Shown piece by piece: positions 32,790-45,100 of a stretch of DNA of 64,000 nucleotides. A program made the translations under genes and the position numbers. The stretch is from assembly GCA_946894095.1 (NCBI GenBank), contig OX335644.1, forward strand, positions 14,737,595 through 14,801,594, read 5' to 3'. Under the pieces are notes generated by a model. That model was not told the DNA's origin, did not search any database, and was given only the letters and a program-made list of their open reading frames with translations. The stretch's first letter is position 1. Each line of letters starts with the position of its first letter. The DNA is from Incurvaria masculella. Taxonomy: Eukaryota; Arthropoda; Insecta; Lepidoptera; Incurvariidae.

Positions 32790-33110
32790 CGAATCATTTG
32801 GAGCCACTTTTGACCCCTTCATTAAAAATCTATAGAAGATATGCTCATGAAATTAAGTATATACATATATTAAAACCCCTCAGATTAAGTGAGCCCCCAA
32901 ATTTCATAAATACAGCTAATGTGGTTATTGACATATTAAATTCTAAAAATCGGCATTTTTATCACTGGCTGACTCACTGACTGACATATAGATCAAAAAC
33001 CTAACCCACTTCCGGAATACCTAGAAACTTGAAAATTGGCGTCCAGTCTGGTTTTTGTGTGTATACAACGGAAACAATCAGAAAACAGTGAATTTTTACG
33101 ATTTGAAATA
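32790..33110. repeat. dispersed repeat of lepidopteran type
   Basis: CCCTCAGATTAAGTGAGCCC, then CAGCTAATGTGGTTATTGAC, CACTGGCTGACTCACTGACTG and ATCAAAAACCTAACCCACTT form a block I recall as a recurrent intergenic repeat in moths. This rests on memory of the family, not on a second copy in this window. Confidence 0.45.
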
Positions 33111-33154
33111 GTTTCCAAGCAATCGACATTGTTTGGAGTGCGGTTCTGCGGCGA

Positions 33155-33172
33155 GGGGGGGGGGGGGGGGGG
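33155..33172 (+). repeat. poly-G run (18)
   Basis: Eighteen consecutive G followed by CTTGTGCGCGAGCGCC. Unusual in an AT-rich region and a likely length-variable or error-prone site. Confidence 0.95.
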
Positions 33173-34298
33173 CTTGTGCGCGAGCGCCTCCATGCTGCCC
33201 GGTTGTCTCTCGAAATCACGGACTCAATATTCCGTGCTCGAAACCTTATCTATAAGACTGTGTTGTATCACAGAATAAGTAATAGTGCTCCTATGCTTCG
33301 TCATTCGATTAAATAGATTTCGGTTTCAAATAATAAATTAAATCGAATAAACAATAATATTAAAACATACACGTATACATACATAGTTCTACGCCGCTTT
33401 CCCAGAGGGGTATGCAGAGATGATAAAGCACCATAGGGTACGATCATAGAACACCTCTTCGGCTTCAACTACAGACATACATCTGTTCATACATGCTCTA
33501 CGATTACGGGTGCTACGTACCTCACCTTTACGAAGAAATACACCGATTTGGTCGCGACGTACGTTCTTCTAGACCGCCCAGGCACGACAGTTCCGCTCAC
33601 TTCTGCTCTGTAAATTTGTTTCGTCATTCTTTCGTCACCCATTCGTTCCATATCTTCAAACTATTTTTGCACTCTCTTCTCGATTCTCGTCACAACATCA
33701 ATTTTCAATTGACACTGCTTTCTAATTCAGTCATTTCTAAATTTGTCCGTTAGATTATCTCCGCTTACTTTCCTTAAGAAACCTATTTATTCTACGTTCG
33801 TGCCTGTTCTACTATAGGTACCCAAATCACGCTTCCATACATAAGTGTAGGTACCAGTACACAATTATGAGTTTATTATCACGAGTTTAACATCACAATT
33901 ATCACTAGCTGTAGGTGTGATCGTCCGGATTTTCATAACGGCATTCATTATAAAAAATCGTATAAAACGCGGTCAATATCCGCAAAGCAGGTAAAGCGTT
34001 AAATCAATGTATGTAGGTAAAATCTTAAAAACTCTGTTAGAAGAGGGACTGTAGGAGAATTTAAAATTATGGGTATAGCAGGTGACGAAATTGGAAGACG
34101 CAATACTAGCGAGTGGTATGTTTTGCTTGTTCGGGTCCACCCTTGCATATATTCGTAAAGCAGTTATTTTTACTAGGTTATTTCTTTAATTAATGTTTCA
34201 TTGCTTCACGGTCGATTATACATACATTGGAAAAAGAGACATACTTGCTTTGCATGAAAAAGTATATTTACTTAATTCGTATAATTTTACAGAACACT
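33173..34298. other. no gene recognised
   Basis: The frame at 33493-33753 has no recognised domain. The block near 33390-33560 (CGCTTTCCCAGAGGGGTATG) resembles repeat-derived sequence, but no second copy is present here. Confidence 0.35.
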
Positions 34299-34565
34299 TT
34301 CCTATAAGCGCGGCACGTAGCCGTATGCCTTGCATACCATAGTTTTGTTTCAAACCATAGGTCCACTTCCCCTACCAGGGGATAAGGTGAATCCCGCCTG
34401 GGTCTGTACCATCGCATTGTATGGAAATATGGCCTAAGCGGTAAGGAAAAATTGTCCGTATTTTCATCGTCCTGGCATAGCACCTAATTCATTCGGGAAT
34501 TCGGTGTGTTGAGCTAGCATCATGACTGCGGGTATGGTATTAACCATGCATGTCCAGTTACATAA
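34299..34565 (+). mobile_element. SINE body and tail, head lost
   Basis: TAGGTCCACTTCCCCTACCA, GTACCATCGCATTGTATGGA, GTCCTGGCATAGCACCTAAT and TAACCATGCATGTCCAGTTA follow the order of 20741-21140. The tRNA-like head is not recognisable. Confidence 0.85.
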
Positions 34566-34591
34566 AAACAATCCGTACAAAAAGTAATGAT

Positions 34592-35115
34592 ATCCCATCA
34601 AAAACTAAAATGTGAAAATGGTAGCCAAGTTCAATATCAAAAATATTGTTTGTTGGCGACTTCGCCGAGAAAAGAATTGAGATCTTAATGAGTGCCAAGT
34701 TCTGTAGATAACCCGGAAAGGTATTAATAATTTACACAAGGCAGAATAATTTAGGATAAATTGAAGCTCAAAATTTGACTTGGCTAGTTTTCACATACAA
34801 GTTATCTTATATTTGGCTAATCAAATTATCATCTTTCTTAAATACGCAAGTTATTATTTTCCTATTGTAAGGTCAACATATCTTACTCTTAATAAAAAAA
34901 ATGGTTTACTTGTAAAAACTAGTCAAGTTTAATCTTGACCTTCAATTTATCCTAAATTATTCTGCCTTGTGTAAATTATTAATACCTTTCCGGGTTATCT
35001 ACAGAACTTTGGCACCCATTAAGATCTCAATTCTTTTGTCGGCGAAGTCGACAATAAACAATATTTTTGACATTGAACTTCGCTACCATTTTCACATTTA
35101 TGTTTTTGATGGGAT
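34592..35115. mobile_element. fold-back element with ~215-bp arms
   Basis: ATCCCATCAAAAAC at 34592 pairs with GTTTTTGATGGGAT ending at 35115. The inverted identity continues for about 215 bp with few mismatches (for example AATATTGTTTGTTGGCGACT against AGTCGACAATAAACAATATT). The unpaired centre is about 90-100 bp. No coding potential. Confidence 0.92.
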
Positions 35116-36291
35116 TTGATCTACAAAAATAAAGGTAACTTAATGGCATGCAAAAATCAGTAAATGCACTGCATACAATGATTGTGTCATTATACCATTG
35201 ATTTTTCCACCATAACACAATGCACAATAATAATAAATTAAAAAATAATAATACGTAAAAGAAATAGTTGAAGTATCTGGAACGTGTGGGTGTGAAATAA
35301 ACAATATGCCTGCTGCGATCGCGATGATGTTCATACTCGCATTCATTGCTTGACGATGCTTCTTCACTTTACTTATTTCGTATGAATGTCCTCATGTTAG
35401 GCTACTCTACAACTTTTGGGCAGAACTTTCGGTCGATTAGGATTTTTTTTTAATTCGAAACCGATACGGTCATGACTTACAACCACTCTTTAACACTTTT
35501 GACATTAACCGTTTTTTACAGTTGATTTTGTTGCCATTAAGATACAATTCCTCTGTTCAATATTCACGACTGGCAAGACAGACTTCTAGCTCGTGGCTAC
35601 GCTGCGGCCATACAACTGACCACTTGGGAGTAAGGTACCATACCAGTCATCTTATCGGTAATACAATTGTATTATAGACACGAATATTTTTTACTCCGCA
35701 TTCAAAGCGATGGTACCAAATCGGCGAGATTAACCAACAACAGCTTTCAGACCAACAGCTTTCAACGGCCGAACGGTCACCAGTCCAGAACACGACCGCG
35801 GCTAGTCTTGCTTAACCCGGTACGTCGCGCAACTGGACTGCCGAGTATATAGAGATGCAGATCCTCCTGGCGCGCCACATTTTGGTGGAATTTTTGAGAC
35901 TGCGATGAAGTCAGCCTCAAATCAATGAATCTTACTGTTATCCCAATAATAACAACCGTCTCGCAACGTAAAACTCTAACTAGTGAAAATAATTAACCAA
36001 TTGTTTTTCAACTGTGTGCAATAAATGCTTTTTCTTACTGTTTCCCTTACTGTGTAAAAAACTGTTTCTAGCTTTAGTATTTTTCCATTCTTACTAACGT
36101 CTTATGTATAGTAAAAAGGTACTGACCAGTCTGTTAAAATTCCTGTACCTCTTGAAACTGGACAGTTGCACGCCTCATTTGTAGTCAGCCGAAATTTTCA
36201 GTCATTTAAGATAACCGTTTTAAAAATCATATGATCCATCACACGTGTTATTTTCACCAAGCGGTACTGTTAGATCAGTAAAAATAACAGT
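35116..36291. other. no feature recognised
   Basis: A short echo of the TGGCTACGCTGC repeat lies at 35592-35615. Otherwise no gene or repeat is supported. Confidence 0.4.
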
Positions 36292-36295
36292 TTAA

Positions 36296-36834
36296 GGTGG
36301 CCCAACCCGGCGGGACTAACTCATTCGCGGGCACGGTACAAAATCGTGCTGTTGCCCTCTGGGACCTGCTCTGTTTCAAAGAAAAAGACAGGCTCCGTGA
36401 CGAGGAGGATGCAACGTGTCCACAAAAAAGACAATGTGCATAGTGTATGATTTGGTAAGATTTATGAAAATTTTAATTACAAAACGACTTCTAGCTAGAA
36501 GTAAACCACGACCGCTGTAGTCAAAAATCTATCAAAAACTAAATTGATTATAATTTGTCATGAAACAAGCTATGTCTGAAGACTAATTTTTTTAAGATGT
36601 TCTTACTTTATCATTGCGTAATCCACCTCCAAAGTTATTGTATAAAACGCGCAAAAAATTCGAACTTTCGGAACGTATGTATAACTTAGAAATCAAACAC
36701 ATTTTTACAATGCCAACGGTCATCATATATCTAGTTCGATCAAATAAAGCTATTTTGAGCAAAACTCGGGATCTCTAACAAAAAATATGGACGTGATCTT
36801 CTTTCCCCGTTTGTATGGGGAGTTGAGCGGGACC
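36296..36834 (-). mobile_element. TTAA-target MITE, copy 4 (one end damaged)
   Basis: Left TTAA at 36292-36295 and terminus GGTGGCCCAACCCGGCGGGA. At the right the terminal block reads GAGCGGGACC/TTAA instead of GAGCGGGATGGGCCACC/TTAA, a 7-bp loss that removes half of the inverted repeat. Otherwise similar to copy 1 in the same orientation. Confidence 0.92.
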
Positions 36835-37162
36835 TTAAAACTGTTTTGGCTCTATAAAACATTCTCAAATAGTTTACCTTATATGACTGAAATTTAACTG
36901 TGATAAACCAGTAAACAGTTGCACATAATTTTTTTCAGTGCGCGACCGGTGAGGTATATAGGTCTATTTCCCATCTACAGCCAGGACTCGTAATGGTTTG
37001 GCTGCATCTCAAGTCATCAAGAAAGCGAAGGAATGCTCACACAATACCAAGCCTACCGCCTAAGAAAATCGCAAGTGATCATCAAAAATGTGTATTCAGT
37101 GGGTGGAATAAGTTCGCGTTAAAAAAGACAGTGTCGACGCGAGCGTTCACCAGCGTGCTTTT

Positions 37163-37428
37163 GAGCGGCTCGTAAGTCAGGGGAGCGTGGATTGGCCTCC
37201 CATGACAGTTGTCATGGGTTCAAATCCCGGCCCCGTTACTGTCAACTTTCTTTCTCTTTCTGAGTTGGATTAGTGCATTTCGTGCGAGCTGCTCCATGGT
37301 TCGAAGTCCATGTATAACTGTAGGTCCCCTTACTCTACTGGGTGGGGGGGTTAAGCCCGCCTGGGTTGGTAGCATCGCAATGGATGCAAAGATGATCGAA
37401 ACGGCAATGAAAACTTGTCTTATTATAT
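37163..37428 (+). mobile_element. SINE with a variant tRNA-like head
   Basis: The head GAGCGGCTCGTAAGTCAGGG continues to a B box GGTTCAAATCC, but its middle (ATTGGCCTCCCATGACAGTT) differs strongly from the usual head. The body (GCTGCTCCATGGTTCGAAGT, CTGTAGGTCCCCTTACTCTA, AGCATCGCAATGGATGCAAA) is standard. The tail is absent. Confidence 0.88.
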
Positions 37429-38491
37429 ACTTGTCTTTTTTTTCTTTTCGTAATGTCTTTATTAGATTAAATACAATGGCTCATTCCTGACCGAACCTCG
37501 GACATTCTGTGCATCCCATATATCATAGTCCCGAGCGCGTATTGAAAGGTTAGCCACTCCAGCTGAGGGTGGTGGGTACAGTTTCGTGTCGTCCACGTGG
37601 CACTCGCCAGGCCTACCGAAGACATACTGGGACTGTAGTCCTCACTTTCAGCGTTGGTGGGAACAAAGTTTACCTTTGGTTATAACCTCATGGTTGCACA
37701 TTAGGCCTAAAGGCTAAATATAAACAGCATAATCCTCCTCGGATTCGCCGTAGCCTAGTAAAATAGGGGAGCATAGGAGGAGCAATGAGGGGCAGCTGCC
37801 CCCCCTACAGCTTCATCTGATCTTAAATGTACCTATAATTCTACTCTATCAGCTGGCGAGCAACGCCACTGCAGTGTAGGGCAGTCGATTACCCAAAACA
37901 CATCTCCTGAGTCAATTATTTCCGGTTTTCAAATAAGTTTCAATGCAAATTATTGCTTTCATACGACTGCTCTTTCCAACAGTGACGTCGTCTATTTTTT
38001 ATAAAGCTAATAGAGCACATATACATAATTTTCTGTTTTTATTATTTACCATTCAATTAATTAACTAATATAAATTATTAATTACTCTTTCTTCAGCATC
38101 TTTTCGCTCGCATTTACCCCTTTGTTTTGAATGAATAAGCCTCTGAATCTTAATTAAGTTTTAGGGTTGCTTGTCTTTGACTTGCTTTATCTTATATAGC
38201 AGTGTAGTATCAAGCGTAGTCGGTCATAATTAGGGTTAATCTTCTCTCTAACTTAAATAAATCATTATTTAAGGTTTTGAATGCCGTTAAATCATTCGGC
38301 GCAAATCAATGGTAAATATCATTTATTAGCCTTCGGGCTTTAAATTGTATTGATGTAATCTGACTTTATTATCTGTACACCATCTTGAAATGATTTGCTT
38401 TGTTCACATTTCATCCATGAATACCGCTTTATGTCGTTCGAAATATTCACGGATTTTCTAACATTGCACAGTCTTGCTTCACTTTGTCACT
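37429..38491. other. intergenic; possible minus-strand retroelement end
   Basis: Near 37450-37760 the sequence is GC-balanced and has AATAAA on the minus strand at about 37460, which could mark the 3' end of a minus-strand element; no ORF is recognised. From 37900 on it is plain AT-rich DNA. AATAAA on the minus strand near 38490 could serve the receptor gene upstream. Confidence 0.35.
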
Positions 38492-38931
38492 TTTTTATTG
38501 CTATGATCATGGAGGTGAAAAAGTAACTAACGCCTTAAATATATGGAGCGAAACACTACATGGTGTTGTTGTTCACGGTAGTGTATATATTCTTTGGTTG
38601 TGGTGAGCACATAAAGCTGATGTGTTTATAATCTCAAAAAATAATAACAAATATATTCAGAAATGTTTTAGATAATTGTAAGAATTACTACAAAAAGTTG
38701 TCATGAACAATTAGCATTTTTTGCACTACACCACATAATTATCTTAGGAATGCTAGCCTTTTTCGTAAATCGTCGAACTACTTAAAATACATAACAGCTT
38801 ACATAAGTACTCGCCATTAAAGTTTAGAAACAGCGGCCAACGACTGTAGCGCCATCTACATGGATGCACGAACATCCTCAAGGAAGTGTGGTACTAAAAT
38901 ATTGTAAATGGAAAAAAATATGATAGCATTG

Positions 38932-39106
38932 TTACCTTACAATCTGTTTTACTTTCTTTTTGCAAATCACGACGTAGAAGATCGGAACACCGATGAAGGA
39001 GTTGACGAGGTCGGGCAAAAGCCAAATCGGACTTGGGAGCATCGCACTTCCAACCTCCAGCAACCAGTGGACTCCGGTCAGCAGGGCCAATTCCAAGAAC
39101 AGCTTC
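38932..39106 (-). CDS. Mth-like GPCR exon 7: TM6, TM7 and stop
   Basis: 175 bp including TAA at 38932-38934. KLFLELALLTGVHWLLEVGS (TM6) and WLLPDLVNSFIGVPIFYVVI (TM7), then a short basic tail CKKKVKQIVR. The acceptor TGTTGCAG is followed upstream, after 11 bp, by a MITE end. A donor-like AG/GTAACA overlaps the stop, so a longer C-tail from another exon is possible. Confidence 0.85.
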
Positions 39107-42100
39107 CTGCAACACATTTAGACTAGGAGGTCGCGACAAAAATGGTAAAGATAACGTAAATGGCTGAAAAGTTCACAGGATAAAGACCAACTCTCAGAAG
39201 CTAAATGTGTCAGTCTGTCTGCGCCAAGTGGTTGCGTTACGTAGATAAGGCGCCTGAAAAAGGAGTTATGACGACAAAAAATAAATATGATAAGGTAAAA
39301 GGCTACAAATAACGAAGCATGAAAGTATCGCTACATACTTGCTTAGCAATACCAAAACTGAACAAATCTTTGGTTGCATTTTGTAGTTATAGGCGATTTA
39401 GATTAGAGATATAACTTTAGTTTATACTTTTACTATATTTAAGTATTTAATAAAAAAACCGACTGGTTATTGTTATATATATATAATTAACGGGTACCAA
39501 TATTTCTAAACAATGGGTATATTCATCAGCACGTACATACCGACATCTATTTTATATAGCCAATATTGGCAATGCAACCACCTGGCGCAGGCAGACCGAC
39601 AAATTTAGCATCAGAGGGTTGGTCATCTGAACCCATATTAAGCCATTTACCTTATCGTGACCAAAAATGTCATGACCTCCCGGAATAATTGTTAGCCGTA
39701 CAGCCCATAGATTAAATAGGAAATATATATTGCTAACTTCATACTAGTGTTGAGTAGGGATAATAAAAGTTCAGAAACCAATGAATATCAATGAAGTTTT
39801 CTATTTACAATGACCTGACTATTACTTAATATATAGTTAAAATGTAAGGTTTTTATCTCGCCTACCTTGGCAAAATTTGGACTCGAGTAACTAGTTCTGG
39901 CAGTGACGGCAGATAGCGATATTAGATATGTCATGGTACCAGCGAAAATAAAGCAGTTTTCGGCTAGTTTTGTACAAAGTCTGTAACTTCCTTACAAAGG
40001 ATAACCGTCATTCTAGTTTATTTATACAAACTGCAATCTTACTAAGCGTAAAGATAAAGTTCCAGCATGGCACTGGAATGTAAGGGAACTTCAAAATTGT
40101 GTATATGCAGCATTTTGCTCTACTTTTCAGTCGTAAAAATGATCCAAAAATGTTTTTTTCGCCTATACATAAAACGAATGCATCGTTCCTTCAAATGTTG
40201 CTTGTTTTTATATCCTGTGTTTTCTAGTAGGTGATTGCCATAGAATACCGACCTCTGATTCAGGCGGTCGTTGATGAGACGCCGGCTGTCCTCTCGTATT
40301 CGGTCACGGTTGATGGCACGCCACGTTATCACGAACAGTACCACGTTGGCGAGACATAGTGCAGATATTGGCATGTCCATCCAAATAAATTTCTCGTTAC
40401 CTGGAATCAAAGGCAATAAAAAAAAATCATATACGATTTGAACATGTTTAGTCACTTGATACAGCAGTCACTTCCTTCTTCGGTAAATTATTATTCAGTT
40501 AAATACTAAACAATATTAAGATGTTGATAAAAAATATGAATAATTTACGAATCTGTTGTGTCCGATATGGTGTTAATCTATATTTTAATAAATATATTTA
40601 ATATATGATGTTTTTAATTTACAACGCATTTGCCGTGTTCACTGAGTATATAATTTAAATAAATATCCGGTGCGTTATCGGAAAATAAAAACTGCCGCGC
40701 GAAAAAATAATGATGGTAGGGGTCGAACTGCGGCTGGGGTAGCCGGGTAACGGCAAGCGGAGGCGGACATGTTGACGCGAGAGCGAAAGAACGGCCTAAA
40801 CGTGCACACACGTGAGGCCTGTCTCCAGCGTTCAGAAATCAAACGATAATGGCGATATCCGGAACGACTAAGTTTGCGTTAGGGTTAAGTCTGGTATGCG
40901 CGTGAAAATCGAGCGCGACGAAGCGAAATTAAGGTTTTTGACCTGTAAAGTCTACATTATGAAGTGAATTATTATATGTTTCACGCTTATTCACTGGATA
41001 AATATGTGATCTTGCACCACAAAAAATAAAATTGTCTAAATCATTTATACGTTCCAAGCGACGGCTTAAAAACCTTTAAAAACCTAGTAAATAGGTGTTT
41101 ACAAACATATATTTTTTTTAAAATATAAGCAACTCATGAAAACCCTTTTAAAGGTCTACACTTTGATATTTAGATTTTTCCAACGGTTTTCATTTTTAAC
41201 TGTCGCTTAGATAAAATAATAATGAACACCAAATTATTGGCGGTTAGCGTCATATGGAGTCTTTACAGGGAACAAAAAATTAGTAAAAATAAGTTGTACC
41301 AACCTAATCTACTAAAGATTGACAATTGTTTAACCCGAACGAAGTCGGGGCGGGACATTATTATGCACGTAAAATGGATAAGATACCTGCTGGGAACGGT
41401 TATCATAGTTTATTTATACAAAAATCCAGAATGGCAACAGAATGGCAACAGAATGTCAGGGATCTTCAACATTGAAATTAAATGAAATGAAAAAATACTT
41501 TATTTGCAGTCATACGGTACAAAAAGGCGGAAATTAATGCCATAAGGCATTCTCTACCATTCAACCTTAGAGATGTAGGAGAGGTGTAGTGAGGCGGGCA
41601 AAAAAATAAACGTAAAACAAAATGAAATTGCTCAATAATATTGTTCGATCGCAGAAATAACAATGACTTGATCTGTAAGTCTATTCAGCATTAAAACGAC
41701 AGGTACCGGCAAGGAAGCAAGTGTAGCGGATCTTGGGGGTGATGATATGCTCGGGCATCCTGTCTTCGTGGGAGTCGATGGTAGCAAGCAGGATGGTGAG
41801 AGCCAGCGGCAGTCCATAGCCCCAGGCGCAACATTTGTAAAATTTTCGGTACGGGAACTTTAAGGTCGCTCTTCCAAACGAATTTCGAATTTTCATTGAC
41901 CCACTGAAAAGTGAGAAATATTGGCGTAAATAATATTATGTTTAGCATACCGGAAAACGGACGGTGTGTATATAAGAACATTGTTTATTAATATTATTGA
42001 ACACAAATGTACCATTATCCGTAAGTTGTTTGTGGTTTCCTTTCAATAATATAAATTATGGTTTTGAATCCAACTTCAATTGATATTGAAGGTTTCTTAA

Positions 42101-45100
42101 ACAACAATTAGTTAAATACATTTTCAAAACTGTGTACTTATTACATAATATGTTAAGCATTGGGAAATAAAAGAAAGAACAATATTAGACGGATCGTGCA
42201 TAAAAAAAGGATTTCAGAGAGACTGACTTACACATAATAGGCGTATTCTTGAAATTCCGTGCTCAGGAATCAGAAATCTTCCGTCGAGTAAACCGCTTTT
42301 AGCGGTTTTCAAAGCCATTTTCTTAACGGAAATACCGTGCTCCGAAATTTTTCCGTCGAGAAAAACACTAGCAATAAAAGCGGTTACCTCGGCTGAAAGG
42401 TTCCTGATTCTCGAACATGGAATTCGAAGAAAAGGCCTAATTAATAGGCATTTCAATCACTACCTATTAAAAATGTTACCATCCGAAAATAATTCAAAGC
42501 ATTTACCTGAACTTCCTGTAAAGGTCGAAACTCTTTACGTTCAGCCAGAAGAACGACGACAGGATGCAGAAATAGGCTACGAGTGCTGAAATTGTGAAAA
42601 GATATTAAAATAAATTGTGACATGTACGTGGAAACGAAGAGTTATACTCATAAAACTCATAATTTTTTATAATCCTAATCAAAAGCAGACCAAAGTTATC
42701 ACTTCCAGTTGAAATTCAAAATATGTTTTTTGTTAAATCTGCTTAGGTTTTTTGCTAGGTTTGCATGCACAGTTAAATAAAAGATTCTTTAAACAATGAT
42801 TGTATGCATAGTCCCTCTTAAAAGAGTTGCCAGAACTCAATTTTGTCTGTTTTCCCGTAACCTTGGTCTGTTGCCCGATGTACTCGATCCTATTGGAAGA
42901 TTTTTTACTCTCTTACTTCTATTCTTAATTTTTGTAACTAGGCATGAAAAGCTATTATTACACTTAGGACTTATTTTTCAATACTCACATAGTACTTATC
43001 GGACTGATAGTACAAATTCAAGTTGGTTAAAAGACGGATAGTCATGATTGCCGGAGAATTATATCTTCAATCACAATTATCGACTATACTTTTAATTATA
43101 AACATATGGACTTACTGTATCGGATGGATAAGCAGAAGCGTAAATAAATCCGTCGAATAGTTATCTAGCTGTTTATCTGACTATTGAAAAATCAGCCCTT
43201 ACTCTCTTATAAGCTCAACATACCGCATTACCGAAGGAATTTGGTGCCATGCCAGGACCTTCTGATAATGAAAGAAAATGGCTTTTGTTCAATGCGATTG
43301 CAACAACCCGGGCGCGATGAACCCAACCGCCTTTTAGGGAAGGAGCTCTACAGTTTAACATTGTTTTCGAGCTCGCATTAGTGATGCTATTTGCGGGAAT
43401 CTCTCGCATGTGAAGCAAGGCCTGAGATATCCTGAGATATGATCATGTGAGGAGTTGAAACATTTAAGTAAGCGTTTAGCAGCGAACAAAACTACTTGCA
43501 TTGATTCTACTTACATGTACGGAAACATAACGTTTCATTATCCCTCGGTAACGGGTTTATGAGCTGGAGACTGGCGATGCACAAGAAAGCGACCATCAGA
43601 CTGATCAGGTACGGCACAAGAGTGAACCCAGCTAGGTTTTGCAGGCTAGGCATAAACAAGTATATCGCCGTACTCAAACCCAACAGCACCGCAGACAGCA
43701 GCATACCTGCGGGACATATTTCCAATTTAAAAAATCATTCCGCAATCTTTCTTGTATCTGACAGTTAATTTATAAAACGGGACTTGGATATCTAACACAA
43801 CACCATCATTGTATTAGGCCACTATACCTGGCGCTACTGCACGCCATGGCAGGACCATATTTCCCGACATTAAACTGAATCGAAAATAACACAGACAAGA
43901 TAACCAAATCCATGGAAAGGTAATAAGGAGAATACCTGTAATTAGCGCTTTGAACATGCTTTATTCAATTTGACTCTGGGCGACCCGAGCAGGAGTAACA
44001 GTACCATCTAGTAAGTAAGATACGGGACCTTTCCTTTTTTATTTTGAACTCAGATTAGACGTAGCTCGACAAGGCCCATATGGTTTCGAACTTTTAATGA
44101 TGCTATGAAAACAATTTGGGCCGGCCAGGTGCTTCTGTGAAGGACCACACGTTAAACTTTGGGGTAAATGCCTCGGCAGGGAGTTTATTACATTGTTTAC
44201 CGACAGTGTAGATAGAGGATCTAGAGAATCGTTTGGTTCTTATTTTTGGAACGTCGACAGTAAATGGGTGCATTTCCTGCCTGTCCGCGTTGAGCAATGG
44301 TAGAACGGGGACGAAGGGACCTCGGACTCGTCGACGAAATGCACGGATCGACGATTTAATGAAATACAAATGTACAATAAAATCTAGACAGCACTGACCA
44401 CAGACTTTGATGGTGATCGCGGCTGGGCAGAAATCTGGTGGGTCTGGGAACATGCAAGTGAATTCTTTCTCAGGACCCTGGTCGTCCACGCAATACGTAT
44501 TCACGGCGAGTTCTTCCCACATGTGCAGCCGATGGGGTTTCTTAAACTTCATCTTCATGTCCTGGTGACATATTAAGATACAGGATACGGTATAGGTTAC
44601 AGAAACTTTGGGGAAAAGATGTAAGTACTCATTTGATTATGGTAATGCTTATTATAGAAATCGAGATTCCCATGTTTTTTTTCGTGGTCCCTATATTTTT
44701 TTTAAAATCACGTGACCTAATATGATACACCGTGTGTCCTTTAAAAGTAGTTTAATTTAAATGGTTTTTTATTGTTTATTCATCATCCACGGGCAGCACA
44801 CTGCACTCGGATTTGTCATATTTTATCATTAGCCAATTCAGCATTCACGGCAAAGAAGAACTGGCAAGAAACTTCGCTGATTTTTTTCAACGTCCACTTA
44901 GTCTATGTCAATACCCGTTTATGTCAATACATTAATTTAATATTAATTCACAAAAATCTACCGTTCATGCCGTATGTAACAGTTCATGACAAATATCGGT
45001 TTATTTTGCAAAGTCATGTCCGTCATCTAACTGTTGCCAATTGGAGCAGGCCAGTCCCCACAAACAGCACCTGTTCACTAGCATTACACCGGGTCCTGTC

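Noticed and set aside
44103..44398. Continuation of the GPCR exon 2 frame
   Set aside because: The extra codons match a LINE ORF end, while the GPCR continues in phase at 43706 after a donor at 44398.
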